Assembly (NCBI GenBank): GCA_964584595.1
Contig: CAZPAM010000006.1
Coordinates: 1-64,000, forward strand
DNA from: Scalindua sp964584595
GTDB taxonomy: Bacteria > Planctomycetota > Brocadiia > Brocadiales > Scalinduaceae
Length of the DNA: 64,000 bases
Reading direction: 5' to 3'
Of this stretch, positions 26,168 through 36,023 are shown piece after piece. Within the stretch, counting starts at the first letter, position 1. Each line of letters begins with the position of its first letter. The notes beneath the pieces are model-generated. The model was not told where the DNA came from, did not search any database, and was given only the letters and a program-made list of their open reading frames with translations. The translations under genes were made by a program, and so were the position numbers.

Positions 26168-27940
26168 CTAGTCCGGCTTCTGAAGTGACAGGCCGAGATC
26201 TTTTAGCTGTTTTTCGTCGACATTCGAAGGGGCATCAACCATAAGGCACGTCGCCTTCTGTGTTTTCGGGAATGCTATAACTTCTCTTATATCATCAAGC
26301 CCTAATAGTATGGTTACCATTCTATCAAGTCCCAAGGCTATGCCGCCGTGCGGAGGAGCTCCGTATTTGAGAGCTTCGAGCAGGAATCCAAATCTCTCCT
26401 GCGCCGTGGCCTCATCAATATTGAGCAAGTTGAATATCTTTTTTTGCACATCCTGCCGGTGTATTCTTATGCTGCCACCGCCCAATTCAACCCCATTCAA
26501 CACAATGTCGTAAGCCCTTGCCCTGACATCCAGCGGACGTTCTTCAAGAAACTCCAGATCGTCAGGGTGTGGTGACGTGAAAGGGTGATGAAGAGAATCG
26601 TATCTATCCATCTCCTCGTTATATTCGAATAAAGGAAAATCAACAACCCAGGACAAATTAAATTCATCTTCATTAATGAGACCGTTGGTTTTGGCAATAC
26701 TGAGTCGCAGTTGTGACAGCGCCTGTGATACCACACTTTCCTTGTCAGCAACAAACAGTAGTAGATCGCCGGGTACAGCACTGAATCGTTCTATTATTTC
26801 TTTCTGCAGTTCTTCGGTAAAGAACTTTGCAATCTGAGAAGTGAGTCCGTTTTCGTCAACCTTAAACCACGCAAGGCCCTTTGCCCCGAATTGGTTGACA
26901 AAGGTTGTAAGTTCGTCTATCTCTTTTCTCGAAAGCTTTGCACAGCCCGTTGCATTGATACCTCTAATCTGGCCCCCGGATTCAGCAACACTTTTAAACA
27001 CCTTGAAGTCAGATTTTATAGCTATGTCTGTTATCTCCTTTATTGTCATCTCAAACCTCAAGTCCGGGGCATCGCACCCGTATAGACTCATGGCATCACG
27101 ATACGAAAGCCGTTTGAATGGAGCAGAAATCTCTTTACCAAGTACTGTTTTAAATACCTCTACTACCAATCCTTCTATAATATTTATAACATCATCTTCC
27201 CTGACGAATGACATCTCCAGATCGAGCTGTGTGAATTCAGGCTGACGCTGTGCACGAAGGTCCTCATCCCTGAAACACTTGACTATCTGAAAATATCTGT
27301 CGAAGCCGGAGATCATCAATATCTGTTTAAAGAGCTGGGGTGATTGCGGCAGTGCATAGAATTGTCCCCTGTTTATTCTGCTCGGAACAAGATAGTCTCT
27401 GGCGCCCTCCGGTGTGCTCTTGGTCAGGAACGGCGTTTCAACCTCAATAAAATCATTACTGTCAAAGTACTTCCTTGCAGCCTGGCAAACCTTGTGCCTG
27501 GAAGTTAAGTACTTCTGCATAACCGGACGTCTCAGATCCAGGTATCTGTACTTGAGCCTTAATTCAGTTGAAACCTCGGTATCGGCCATAATCTCAAATG
27601 GCGGTGTCTCACTTGTATTTAATATTTCAAGTTTGTCAACCATCACATCTATCTCACCCGTATCTAAATCAGGGTTAGCCATTCCCTCAGGCCTCTCTTC
27701 AACCTTACCTTTCACTGCTATAACATATTCTGACCTGAGGTCTGATGCCTCTTTATGAGTTTCTGCATTATGTTCCGGGTTGAATACCACTTGTGTCTTA
27801 CCGTATCTGTCTCTCAAATCAATAAAAATAACTCCGCCGTGATCTCTTCTGGTATCTACCCAGCCGGAGAGCGTAACCTCACTCCCTGCATCAGCCTTGC
27901 GAAGCTGTCCGCATGTATGTGTTCTTTGCAAATCAGACAT
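26168..27940 (-). CDS. aspS: Aspartyl-tRNA synthetase
   Basis: A 590-residue class II synthetase of the bacterial type: N-terminal OB anticodon-binding domain (about 1-110, SGWVDTRRDHGGVIFIDLRD), the catalytic core with motif 2 (FRDEDLRAQRQPEFTQLD), a bacterial GAD insertion (about 300-410) and motif 3 (GLDRMVTILLG) near the end. It charges tRNA-Asp; whether it also charges tRNA-Asn cannot be decided here. It directly abuts hisS (stop of hisS followed by the aspS ATG with no gap), the common hisS-aspS arrangement. Confidence 0.97.
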   Translation of the reverse strand: MSDLQRTHTCGQLRKADAGSEVTLSGWVDTRRDHGGVIFIDLRDRYGKTQVVFNPEHNAETHKEASDLRSEYVIAVKGKVEERPEGMANPDLDTGEIDVMVDKLEILNTSETPPFEIMADTEVSTELRLKYRYLDLRRPVMQKYLTSRHKVCQAARKYFDSNDFIEVETPFLTKSTPEGARDYLVPSRINRGQFYALPQSPQLFKQILMISGFDRYFQIVKCFRDEDLRAQRQPEFTQLDLEMSFVREDDVINIIEGLVVEVFKTVLGKEISAPFKRLSYRDAMSLYGCDAPDLRFEMTIKEITDIAIKSDFKVFKSVAESGGQIRGINATGCAKLSRKEIDELTTFVNQFGAKGLAWFKVDENGLTSQIAKFFTEELQKEIIERFSAVPGDLLLFVADKESVVSQALSQLRLSIAKTNGLINEDEFNLSWVVDFPLFEYNEEMDRYDSLHHPFTSPHPDDLEFLEERPLDVRARAYDIVLNGVELGGGSIRIHRQDVQKKIFNLLNIDEATAQERFGFLLEALKYGAPPHGGIALGLDRMVTILLGLDDIREVIAFPKTQKATCLMVDAPSNVDEKQLKDLGLSLQKPD

Positions 27941-29239
27941 TTATTTATTTCCTTTCACTATCTGTATTATCTTATCAGTATCATCCGAGAAGGTTTCCTC
28001 CCCGGTCTGCATGTCCTTCAATTTGATCACCCCTTTTTCTATTTCGTCGGGCCCCATAATGATAGTAAATCTTGAATTGACCTTGTTAGCAACCTTCATC
28101 TGCGCCTTTGGAGTTCTGCTTTCATAGTCCATATCAACTGATATACCATTCTGCCTCAGTTCATTGAGAAGTTTGAAACAGTGGTTTCTGGTCTCAGCGC
28201 TTATTGATACTATGTATACATCCGGCGCCAATGGCGACGTATTAGACTGCAACTTCTGTTTCTTATCTCTTGTATTTAATAAGGCTATCATTGATGCCTC
28301 CATACCGGCAGCAAATCCGACTGCGCCTGTTGGCGGCCCGCCAATGTCGGATATCAGGTTATCATAGCGTCCGCCCGCGCATATCGTATCTCTCGCACCC
28401 ATTGCCGAATGCGTTATTTCATAAACTGTCTTTGTATAATAGTCCAAACCCCTTACAAGGTGAGGGTCTATTGTATATTCAAGATTTATATCTTCGAATG
28501 CGCCCTTAACTGTTTTAAAATGATCCCGGCACTCACTACACGTATGGTCCTCTGTGTTTGATACATTCTGGCGAATTTCTTTACACTTTTTCTGTTTGCA
28601 GTCAAGTACCCTGAACACATTCCTTTCAATCCTTGCCTTGCAGAGTTCGCATAGTTCATCTTTATATTGTAATAGTTCCTCTTTCAGTATTGCCCTGTAT
28701 CCCGGCCTGCATTTCTCACATCCGATAGTGTTTACCTTGACCACGTATCCAGCCAGCCCCAGACGATCGTATACTCTCGTGGCAACCTTTATCGTTTCAA
28801 CATCAAGCAGTGGATCGTATGATCCTATCGCCTCTACGCCCATTTGATGGAACTGCCTTAATCTCCCTGCCTGTGGACGTTCCTTTCTGAACATTGGCCC
28901 GATGTAATAGAATTTTCGAAATTTCTTTGTCTTGAATAGTTCATATTCGAGATATGCCCTCATAACCGGTGCCGTATTTTCAGGACGAAGCGTAATGGTT
29001 GAACCGGCGGTATCGCCAAAAGTGTACATCTCTTTTTCTACTATGTCTGTAGTTTCTCCGATACTCCTTACAAAGAGACGTGTATCTTCAAAAACCGGCG
29101 TCCTTATCTCATGATATCCGGCTGTCTCAAACTCTTCCCTTGCCGCGGCTTCCATCTCAGCCCATAACAACCTTTCGTCAGGGAAGATATCTTTCATGCC
29201 CAGCGGGGCTTTTACATATTTGTCGTTACTCTTGTCCAT
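27941..29239 (-). CDS. hisS: Histidyl-tRNA synthetase
   Basis: A 432-residue class II synthetase that charges tRNA-His. Motif 2 region (RPENTAPVMRAYLE, FRKERPQAGRLRQFHQ), the histidine-binding LVRGLDYYTKTVYEI and motif 3 (GAVGFAAGME) are all present, as is the C-terminal anticodon-binding domain (about 335-430). A cysteine-bearing insertion (CELCKARIERN ... CKQKKCKEI ... CSECRDHFK, about 190-240) could bind zinc, as in many bacterial HisRS proteins. First gene of hisS-aspS-recG on the minus strand. Confidence 0.97.
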   Translation of the reverse strand: MDKSNDKYVKAPLGMKDIFPDERLLWAEMEAAAREEFETAGYHEIRTPVFEDTRLFVRSIGETTDIVEKEMYTFGDTAGSTITLRPENTAPVMRAYLEYELFKTKKFRKFYYIGPMFRKERPQAGRLRQFHQMGVEAIGSYDPLLDVETIKVATRVYDRLGLAGYVVKVNTIGCEKCRPGYRAILKEELLQYKDELCELCKARIERNVFRVLDCKQKKCKEIRQNVSNTEDHTCSECRDHFKTVKGAFEDINLEYTIDPHLVRGLDYYTKTVYEITHSAMGARDTICAGGRYDNLISDIGGPPTGAVGFAAGMEASMIALLNTRDKKQKLQSNTSPLAPDVYIVSISAETRNHCFKLLNELRQNGISVDMDYESRTPKAQMKVANKVNSRFTIIMGPDEIEKGVIKLKDMQTGEETFSDDTDKIIQIVKGNK

Positions 29240-29340
29240 TAATGCAATATTTCATAAGATTAAAAGGTCAAAGGAGTTATATTTTTTGCAATTATATCAG
29301 CTCAGGTTCAATATTCAAGGGATTAAAAAAACAATGTTAT

Positions 29341-29450
29341 TCTGCCACTAAGACCCCAAGACACAAAGAATTTAAAAGATGTAAAAGAGAATGTTACAAA
29401 GCAAATAGATAAAGCTTTATAATGTCTCTTAGCTTTGCGCCTTCCAGACC
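29341..29450. repeat. Degenerate inverted intergenic repeat (GCCACTAAGACACAAAG family)
   Basis: Begins CTGCCACTAAGACCCCAAG and ends with an inverted, degenerate match (CTCTTAGCTTTGCGCC) between the bioF stop and hisS start. Related sequence flanks 60763-60875. Confidence 0.4.
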
Positions 29451-29490
29451 AAATAGCATTAAAATGAAATAAGGTTGCTTATCAAAAATT

Positions 29491-30636
29491 CTAAACATTA
29501 CTTAAAACATCAAGTAGTTTTTCCAGGTCCTTTTTTGTATGTGTTGACATGACCGTCATCCTGAGACGGCTGGATCTGGCTGGAACGGTAGGCGGGCGAA
29601 TTGCCGGAATCAAGATACCATTTTTATAAAGAATCTTCGACACATCAACGGCCTTCTTCGCATCTCCTATCAAGATTGGAATAATCGGACTTTCCGAAGG
29701 AATTACGTTAAGGTTGAGCAAGTCCAGTTTCTCCTTTAAATAACGCACATTGTTCCAGAGTGATTTTCTGAGTGAAGGATTTTTTCGGATTAACTTTATG
29801 CCTGTAATTGATGCGGCACAGACGGCAGGCGGGAGCGCTGTTGTGTACATGAAAGGCCTTGCTTTATTTCTAAGAAAATTGATTAGATCTGCATCACCAG
29901 AAACATAACCACCCAGACTTCCAACCGCCTTACTTAATGTCCCCATGACAATGCTTACCTTCTTACTCAGATTGAAATGTTCAACTACCCCCCTGCCCTT
30001 TTTCCCGAAGACTCCGGTACCGTGAGCCTCATCAACCATGACCATTGCTTTATATTTATGAGCAATCCTGACAATATCCGGAAGCGGTGCGATATCGCCG
30101 TCCATACTGAAAACTGTATCCGTAACAATTAATTTGTGAGGGTATTTTGTAGATTTCTTTAGTATGTTTTCGAGTTTTTCCATATCACAATGAGGATAAA
30201 CCCTGAAGTCAGCCCCTGATAACCGGCACCCATCAATAATACTTGCATGGTTCAGTTTGTCGCAAATGACTAAATCCCCTTTCGATACCAAAGAAGAGAT
30301 TGTACCTATATTGGCCATGTATCCGGTTGGGAAGACAATAGAAGCCTCCTTTTCTTTGAATCTTGAGATTTCACCCTCGAGCGCCTTATGCATTCTCATG
30401 TTCCCGGAGACTAATCTGGACGCCCCTGTCCCCCATCCATACTTTTCTACTGCATCCTTAACAGCTTTTATAACTAATGGATTATTTGCAAGGCCGAGGT
30501 AATTGTTTGAACAAAAAGATAAATATGTTTTGCCCTTTATTTCTATATGCGTACCCTGAGACCCTTCTACAATATTAAGTTCTCTATAAAGGCCGGCTCT
30601 CTTAATTTTTTTAAGTTCGTCTGATATGTGTTTCAT
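29491..30636 (-). CDS. bioF: 8-amino-7-oxononanoate synthase-like PLP enzyme
   Basis: A 381-residue alpha-oxoamine synthase. BioF condenses pimeloyl-thioester with alanine in biotin synthesis; the sister enzyme Kbl makes 2-amino-3-ketobutyrate. Visible features are CSNNYLGLA, WGTGASRLVSG, the PLP aspartate region VDEAHGTGVFG and the Schiff-base lysine K236 in GTLSKAVGSLGG. The C-terminal IRPPTVP-ARSSRLR motif favours BioF over Kbl. No other biotin gene is adjacent. Some homologues make sphingoid-type bases, so the substrate is not certain. Confidence 0.85.
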   Translation of the reverse strand: MKHISDELKKIKRAGLYRELNIVEGSQGTHIEIKGKTYLSFCSNNYLGLANNPLVIKAVKDAVEKYGWGTGASRLVSGNMRMHKALEGEISRFKEKEASIVFPTGYMANIGTISSLVSKGDLVICDKLNHASIIDGCRLSGADFRVYPHCDMEKLENILKKSTKYPHKLIVTDTVFSMDGDIAPLPDIVRIAHKYKAMVMVDEAHGTGVFGKKGRGVVEHFNLSKKVSIVMGTLSKAVGSLGGYVSGDADLINFLRNKARPFMYTTALPPAVCAASITGIKLIRKNPSLRKSLWNNVRYLKEKLDLLNLNVIPSESPIIPILIGDAKKAVDVSKILYKNGILIPAIRPPTVPARSSRLRMTVMSTHTKKDLEKLLDVLSNV

Positions 30637-30769
30637 ATCTCTGTTTATATTGAATAATTAACATTAAAATCGTATTGCCTATCTTAATTCATTTGTTATA
30701 CTTTTGACAGGAAGTAAATATCTCAAAGACCATAGATAAAAGCAGAAATCCAATTTATATCATCCAGAA

Positions 30770-31087
30770 ATGTCAAACCATATTGTAATTTATATTACCA
30801 CAAGCTCAGCAAATGAAGCAAAGAAGATAGGACGTGCACTGGTTGAAGAAAAACTGGCGGCATGCTCTAATATAATATCTCCCATTCGTTCAATCTATAG
30901 CTGGCAGGGAAAGATATGTGATGACAAAGAAGCATTGATGGTACTGAAAACAAAGAAAAAACTTTTTAAACAAATTGTAGCAAGAGTTGAAAAACTGCAC
31001 AGCTATGAGGTTCCGGAAATTATAGCTATGCCCATAATAGAAGGCTCCGATAAATATCTATCCTGGCTCAATAAAGAAACTAAATAA
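30770..31087 (+). CDS. cutA: CutA1 divalent-ion tolerance protein
   Basis: A 105-residue trimeric ferredoxin-like protein. The family pattern is clear: ITTSSANEAKKIGRALVEEKLAAC followed by NIISPIRSIYSWQGKI and the C-terminal HSYEVPEIIAMPI. Known members bind copper and are linked to metal tolerance, though the role is uncertain in most bacteria. It converges on the HD-GYP gene with a single base between the stops. Confidence 0.95.
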   Translation: MSNHIVIYITTSSANEAKKIGRALVEEKLAACSNIISPIRSIYSWQGKICDDKEALMVLKTKKKLFKQIVARVEKLHSYEVPEIIAMPIIEGSDKYLSWLNKETK

Positions 31088-31088
31088 A

Positions 31089-33050
31089 TCATCCTTCTTC
31101 ATGCACTAATCCGTACACCTTTCCTCCAACAAACATGTCAAACAAATCAGAATCTACAAGATTACCTTTAACTTCGTATCCAAGGATGTCTAATGCCTTT
31201 TCATGTGGAACCGCCCTTTTATAAGGCCTGTCTTTAGCAGTTAATGCATCATATATATCTGTAATTGCCATCATTTTCGACTGCACAGGAATCTTTTCTT
31301 CATCTATTCTCAAAGGATAGCCACTTCCATTCAGCTTCTCATGATGTGCATGTGCAATGTCAGGGATATTCTCAAATTCTTTTGTCCACGGTATATTCTT
31401 TAAGAATTCGTATGAATGAATTACGTGAGATTCAATTTCCTGTCTCTCTTTATCATTCAGAGTACCTTTTCTTATACTTAATAAATTCAGTTCCTGCAGT
31501 GTAAGATAATGATGTTCGTCCCCATTATAATCCTGATACATCTTGCCAGCAATATTTGCAAGTTCATCAGCCGATTCTTTGTCCAGAACAGTTGGTATAT
31601 TGGCCTTTTCGATCTCTTTTATATAAGTGTCCAGCTTTATTAATTCTTCTTTTAATTCTTTGTCAATCTCGTCAAAATACTTCTGGTAATCATCAACCTT
31701 TTTGTCGTGTATTACACTTATTTTCCTCTCAAGATATTCGCATTCCATTGATTTTCTAATAAAATCGAAACGGCTCCTTATATATTCCAGCTCTCCAGGA
31801 TAAAGCTTGTCTGCCTTTACCAGTACTCCTTCTCGCACGCCTACCTTACCAAAATCATGCAGCAAACCCGCATATCTTAATTCTCTCAGCTGGTCACTGG
31901 TAAGATTTAAATCCCTGTACTTCCCGCTTGTTGTCCTATTAGCCACCTCTGCCAGGCCTACGGTCAACAATGAAACCCTTTCAGAGTGACCACAGGTTGT
32001 AGGATCTCGTTGCTCAATAGTAAGTACGGATGCCTTGACGAATCCCTCAAACAGGTTCTGGATGTCTTGGTATAATAAATTGTTTTCGATAGATACGGCA
32101 GCCTGGCTGGCAAGTGAATTTACCAGTCCGAAGGTTTTTTCATCAAAAGATATAACCTCGTTTTCAACTACCAAATCAGATGCCAGTATAACGCCCTTAG
32201 ATTTCTTCCTGTTTATTAACTGTAGTACACCAATAATCTTATTCTTGTGATCTTTCATTGGTACCACCAGCATTGACTTCGTACGATAGTTAAATTTCAG
32301 ATCAAAAGCCTTATTAAAAGTATAGTCTACATCTTTGGGTATTTTGTAGGCATCCTCCATGGCGAGAAATTCACCGGTGAGAGTAACATATCCTGCCAGG
32401 CTTGTCCTCGTAATAGGCAGTGAGTACTCCTCAAACTCCAGATGGGAAAGGGTATCATTTTGTACCAGCTTAAATATTAACCTGTCTCCTACATCATCAG
32501 TCTTTTCCAGCAGATACAAGCTTCCCGCATCACAATTAGTTACTTCCCTGCTCTTTGAAAGAATTAAATCCAACAGTTTATCATAATCCTGTTCCGAGGA
32601 AAGGGCCATACCAATTTCATTAAGACTGCTTAATTCTCTTGTTTGATAATCCACTTTTGAATATAACCATTTGCACTCATAGGTTGAGTTAAGATAGTTA
32701 AATCCACTCTTTATTGCTTTTAATAATTCATATTCTTCAATTGGTTCTTTCAGATAGAGAAATACTTTCTCCTCATCGTATATTTTATTACTCTTTTGCT
32801 TCTGGTCTCCATTAAGAAAGATAATCACGTTGGAGTAATCCGGACAAGCTATTAACTCAGATATTTCCTTATTCATACCATCAGCAAATTCATTATTAAT
32901 AAGGAAAATATTTAGATCTTCACCTGTCTTAATATACTCCAGATTAGAAGGAGTTATTTCCCTCAAATATATACTTTTCTCCTTTAACAATAATTTAAAG
33001 GAGCTGAGTTCAATTTCCGGTGCATAATATACAACTAAATTCTCTGACAT
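31089..33050 (-). CDS. GAF-HD-GYP cyclic-di-GMP phosphodiesterase
   Basis: A 653-residue cytosolic protein. The first ~110 residues look like a degenerate receiver (a VIIFLNGD strand without the phosphoacceptor context). A GAF domain follows at about 140-325, then HD-GYP, with HSERVSLL, LLHDFGKVGV (the HD pair) and HAHHEKLNGSGYP (the GYP motif). HD-GYP proteins hydrolyse c-di-GMP to GMP. Between HDFGK and the HHEK motif there is an insertion of about 120 charged residues (from LYPGELEYIRSRF to LSIRKGTL), predicted helical. It overlaps none of its neighbours and converges on cutA. Confidence 0.92.
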   Translation of the reverse strand: MSENLVVYYAPEIELSSFKLLLKEKSIYLREITPSNLEYIKTGEDLNIFLINNEFADGMNKEISELIACPDYSNVIIFLNGDQKQKSNKIYDEEKVFLYLKEPIEEYELLKAIKSGFNYLNSTYECKWLYSKVDYQTRELSSLNEIGMALSSEQDYDKLLDLILSKSREVTNCDAGSLYLLEKTDDVGDRLIFKLVQNDTLSHLEFEEYSLPITRTSLAGYVTLTGEFLAMEDAYKIPKDVDYTFNKAFDLKFNYRTKSMLVVPMKDHKNKIIGVLQLINRKKSKGVILASDLVVENEVISFDEKTFGLVNSLASQAAVSIENNLLYQDIQNLFEGFVKASVLTIEQRDPTTCGHSERVSLLTVGLAEVANRTTSGKYRDLNLTSDQLRELRYAGLLHDFGKVGVREGVLVKADKLYPGELEYIRSRFDFIRKSMECEYLERKISVIHDKKVDDYQKYFDEIDKELKEELIKLDTYIKEIEKANIPTVLDKESADELANIAGKMYQDYNGDEHHYLTLQELNLLSIRKGTLNDKERQEIESHVIHSYEFLKNIPWTKEFENIPDIAHAHHEKLNGSGYPLRIDEEKIPVQSKMMAITDIYDALTAKDRPYKRAVPHEKALDILGYEVKGNLVDSDLFDMFVGGKVYGLVHEEG

Positions 33051-33062
33051 ATTGATCTTTGA

Positions 33063-33884
33063 TTAAAGAATTATTTCCATTCCTTCGTAAGCAGCGTACG
33101 ACTCCTTAAATTCCTTTTGCGCCTGCTTTTCCAGATTGTCCACAAATTTGTCGTCATGTGTAGGGTCATGGTGAAATAAAATGAATTTCTTTACCTTAGC
33201 TGCTTTTGCAATCTTTATCCCTTGATTCCATGTAGAATGTCCCCAACCTGATTTAGAAGAGCCAATCTTGCCGGAATATTCATCTTCAGTATAGTTACTA
33301 TCATAGACCAGAACGTCTGCATTTAAAGATAACTCAAACAATGATTTATCTATACTACTGGTATGTTCTGTGTCTGTAGCATAAACAAAGGACTTGCCAT
33401 CATATTCAATTCTATACCCTATACATCCACCGGGATGGTTAAGACGTGCCATTTTAATTGTTACGTTATTTATTACAATACTATCATCTTTTGATACCTC
33501 ACGAAAACTTATCTTTGCATCCAATTCTGCCAATGATACGGGGAAATATGGAAGTGTCAATTGTGCAGTAAATAATTGCTCCAACGTAAAATCCTTTTTT
33601 CTTTCACCAACAAGGGTTATTGAATATTCTTTATTAAATACCGGAGCAAAGAATGGAAATCCCTGTATATGATCCCAATGGAAATGGGAAAATAAAATGC
33701 TTATGTGTTGCGGCTTTTCCTTTATTATTTTATTCCCTAATTTCCTGATACCACTACCGGCATCCAGGATGAGTATTTCCTTACCACATCTGATTTCAAT
33801 ACACGCTGTATCACCACCATACCTGACTGTTTCTTTCCCGGGTGTTGGTATGCTGCCTCTTACACCCCAGAAGCGAATATGCAT
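33063..33884 (-). CDS. Metallo-beta-lactamase-fold hydrolase
   Basis: A 273-residue protein with the MBL metal-binding signature HFHWDHIQG, a downstream ATDTEHTS aspartate and a final H in FILFHHDP. The start region RFWGVRGSIPTPG is typical of the subgroup annotated as MBL-fold metallohydrolase or phosphodiesterase (YycJ/PhnP neighbours). I set the start at the ATG ending at 33884, with AGGGA eight bases upstream; in-frame GTG (33902) and TTG (33908) also exist. It sits 12 bases downstream of the GAF-HD-GYP gene stop in the same orientation, upstream of it in transcription, so a shared role in second-messenger turnover is possible but not shown. Confidence 0.87.
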   Translation of the reverse strand: MHIRFWGVRGSIPTPGKETVRYGGDTACIEIRCGKEILILDAGSGIRKLGNKIIKEKPQHISILFSHFHWDHIQGFPFFAPVFNKEYSITLVGERKKDFTLEQLFTAQLTLPYFPVSLAELDAKISFREVSKDDSIVINNVTIKMARLNHPGGCIGYRIEYDGKSFVYATDTEHTSSIDKSLFELSLNADVLVYDSNYTEDEYSGKIGSSKSGWGHSTWNQGIKIAKAAKVKKFILFHHDPTHDDKFVDNLEKQAQKEFKESYAAYEGMEIIL

Positions 33885-33950
33885 TTTATTTGTCCCTGCC
33901 ACCTTCAATCCCCTTCCACCAATTAAGTATATTTAAAGTATTCAGGTATA

Positions 33951-34520
33951 TTATCCAAATAACTCTTTTTCTATTATTGAACACAGAATATGGCCAATAG
34001 TTATATGGCATTCCTGTATACGAGCGGTATCTGAGGATGGAATCATCAGGCAGACATCCACAAATTCTTTAAGCCTGCCTCCATCTTCCCCGGTAAAAGC
34101 TACGGTCTTTGCTCCCTTTTTCCCCGCTGATACTATGGCGTTGATGATACTCGTGGAATTACCACTTGTACTTAATCCAAAAACAACATCACCATCTTTA
34201 ACAAATGCCTCTACCTGCTTCTCAAAACACTGATCATATCCATAATCATTTGCAATTGCCGTCAACACTGACGTATCGGTAGTTAACGCAAGCGCTGGCA
34301 GCGGTTTTCTATCTTTTTTAAACCTGCCTACAAGTTCCCCGGCAATATGTTGTGCATCTGCCGCACTCCCACCATTACCCATGAGGTATAATGAATGGCC
34401 GGATTTAAACGCATCTACAGATATGTTTGCAACCTGAATAATAGTCTCAACACTATCAGAGAGCAGTTCTGTTCTCAGCTTTATACTTTCTGCCAGTGAT
34501 TCTTCAATTTCGTTTTTCAT
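33951..34520 (-). CDS. gmhA: Phosphoheptose (sedoheptulose 7-phosphate) isomerase
   Basis: A 189-residue SIS-domain enzyme that turns sedoheptulose 7-phosphate into D-glycero-D-manno-heptose 7-phosphate, the first step to ADP-heptose. The GmhA pattern is present: MGNGGSAADAQHIAGELVGRF, then ALTTDTSVLTAIANDYGY and FGLSTSGNS. It lies two bases downstream of hldE, which acts later in the same pathway, so the pair is one unit. Confidence 0.96.
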   Translation of the reverse strand: MKNEIEESLAESIKLRTELLSDSVETIIQVANISVDAFKSGHSLYLMGNGGSAADAQHIAGELVGRFKKDRKPLPALALTTDTSVLTAIANDYGYDQCFEKQVEAFVKDGDVVFGLSTSGNSTSIINAIVSAGKKGAKTVAFTGEDGGRLKEFVDVCLMIPSSDTARIQECHITIGHILCSIIEKELFG

Positions 34521-34522
34521 TT

Positions 34523-36022
34523 TTATAACCGGTCTTGCCCACTTCTTTCCAAAATCCTTGAAACAATATCAGTTGTTGAAACATCTTTCACTAAGGGTGC
34601 TAAGATCACTTTACCACCATAGGATTCGACAAATTCACGTCCTACCACTCCCTTTTCTTTCCAGTCTTCCCCTTTTACAAGAACGTCAGGCTTTATCCTT
34701 CTGATAAGCTTTTCAGGTGTTAATTCATCAAAAAGGATTACATAACCCACATCTTCCAGTGCAGATATCAGTCTCGCCCTTTCATCTTCTGAAACAAATG
34801 GCCTTTTGTCCCCCTTTTGTTCTCTTACCGATCTGTCAGTATTAAGCCCAATTACCAGCACATCACCCTGTCTCCTGGAAAATTTAAGATATTCTATGTG
34901 ACCGATATGAAGTATGTCAAAGCATCCATTTGTAAATACAATCTTCTTGTTTTCTTTCCTGTGGCCATTGAGTATTTCTTCAAGCTCGTCCAATACCTTA
35001 ATCTTTGCGTAAAGAGGATTTGACCCTCCCATAAGTTCACTCAGTATCTCACTCTTACTGACAGGTACGGCACCAATCTTTCCAACCTCAACTCCGGATG
35101 CAACGTTTGCAATCATCGCGGCATCCTCAAAACTGTTTTTACTTCCAACAACAAATCCGAAAACACTCAGAACCATATCCCCTGCACCGCTAACATCATA
35201 GACATCTTTGGGTACGGTAGGGATTAATTTGCATTCCCCATCTCTACTGTATAAAAACATTCCGTCCTTATCTGCTGTTATAATAACGTACTCCAACAAA
35301 TTCTCTTCCAGCAATTTCTTTCCGGCAGATTTCATACTGTTAACATCCGTTATCTTAATCCCGGTTGACAGTTTTGTTTCAAACCGGTTAGGTGTTATTG
35401 CGGTTGCACCTTTATAAATTCCATAGTCCTTCGTAAGCCCCGGATCTACTATAACCGGCACATTGTGGGCTTTGGCTGATTTGATTACAGATTCCAGGAT
35501 TCGCCTTGATAATAATCCTTTGTTCATGTCAGAAATCAGTACTATATCAACTTGCTGAATTCTGCCATCAATCTTATTTATTATCTCTTCCTGTTTTTCC
35601 TCTCCAATATCATCAGTCTTTTCATAATCAATCCTCAAAAGCTGTTGAATACCTTTTCCTGCAGATTGAAGATGCCCCATCATTCTAACTTTTACGGTTG
35701 TTGGCCTGTCCGAATCTTGAACAATTCCTTCTGTATCGACTCCTAAATTATTTAAGTTGTCTAACAGCAGTTTGCCCTCATTGTCATTACCGATAACCCC
35801 ATAGCAAAAAACATTAGCCCCAAGGTGTGCAAGGTTATTCGCAACACTTCCAGCCCCACCCGGCCTTATTTCCTCAGATGTTACATTCAATACAGGAATC
35901 GGAGCTTCCTGTGATATACGGTTGACTTCACCCCAGACATATTTATCCAGCATAAAATCACCTACCAACATGATATTTGGCTTACCGATATTTGATAGAA
36001 TATATACAAGATTTTCAGACAT
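34523..36022 (-). CDS. hldE: Bifunctional heptose-7-phosphate kinase / heptose-1-phosphate adenylyltransferase
   Basis: A 499-residue fusion. The N-terminal ribokinase-like domain (about 1-320) has GGAGSVANNLAHLGA and the DVSGAGDMVLS ATP/anion site; the C-terminal nucleotidyltransferase (about 355-495) has TNGCFDILHIGHIEYL with the HIGH motif. Together they make the steps from heptose 7-phosphate to ADP-heptose, save the GmhB phosphatase, which is not seen here. AGGAAA, partly inside the stop of the upstream methyltransferase, serves the start ending at 36022. Tight spacing on both sides suggests methyltransferase-hldE-gmhA co-transcription. Confidence 0.97.
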   Translation of the reverse strand: MSENLVYILSNIGKPNIMLVGDFMLDKYVWGEVNRISQEAPIPVLNVTSEEIRPGGAGSVANNLAHLGANVFCYGVIGNDNEGKLLLDNLNNLGVDTEGIVQDSDRPTTVKVRMMGHLQSAGKGIQQLLRIDYEKTDDIGEEKQEEIINKIDGRIQQVDIVLISDMNKGLLSRRILESVIKSAKAHNVPVIVDPGLTKDYGIYKGATAITPNRFETKLSTGIKITDVNSMKSAGKKLLEENLLEYVIITADKDGMFLYSRDGECKLIPTVPKDVYDVSGAGDMVLSVFGFVVGSKNSFEDAAMIANVASGVEVGKIGAVPVSKSEILSELMGGSNPLYAKIKVLDELEEILNGHRKENKKIVFTNGCFDILHIGHIEYLKFSRRQGDVLVIGLNTDRSVREQKGDKRPFVSEDERARLISALEDVGYVILFDELTPEKLIRRIKPDVLVKGEDWKEKGVVGREFVESYGGKVILAPLVKDVSTTDIVSRILERSGQDRL

Positions 36023-36023
36023 A

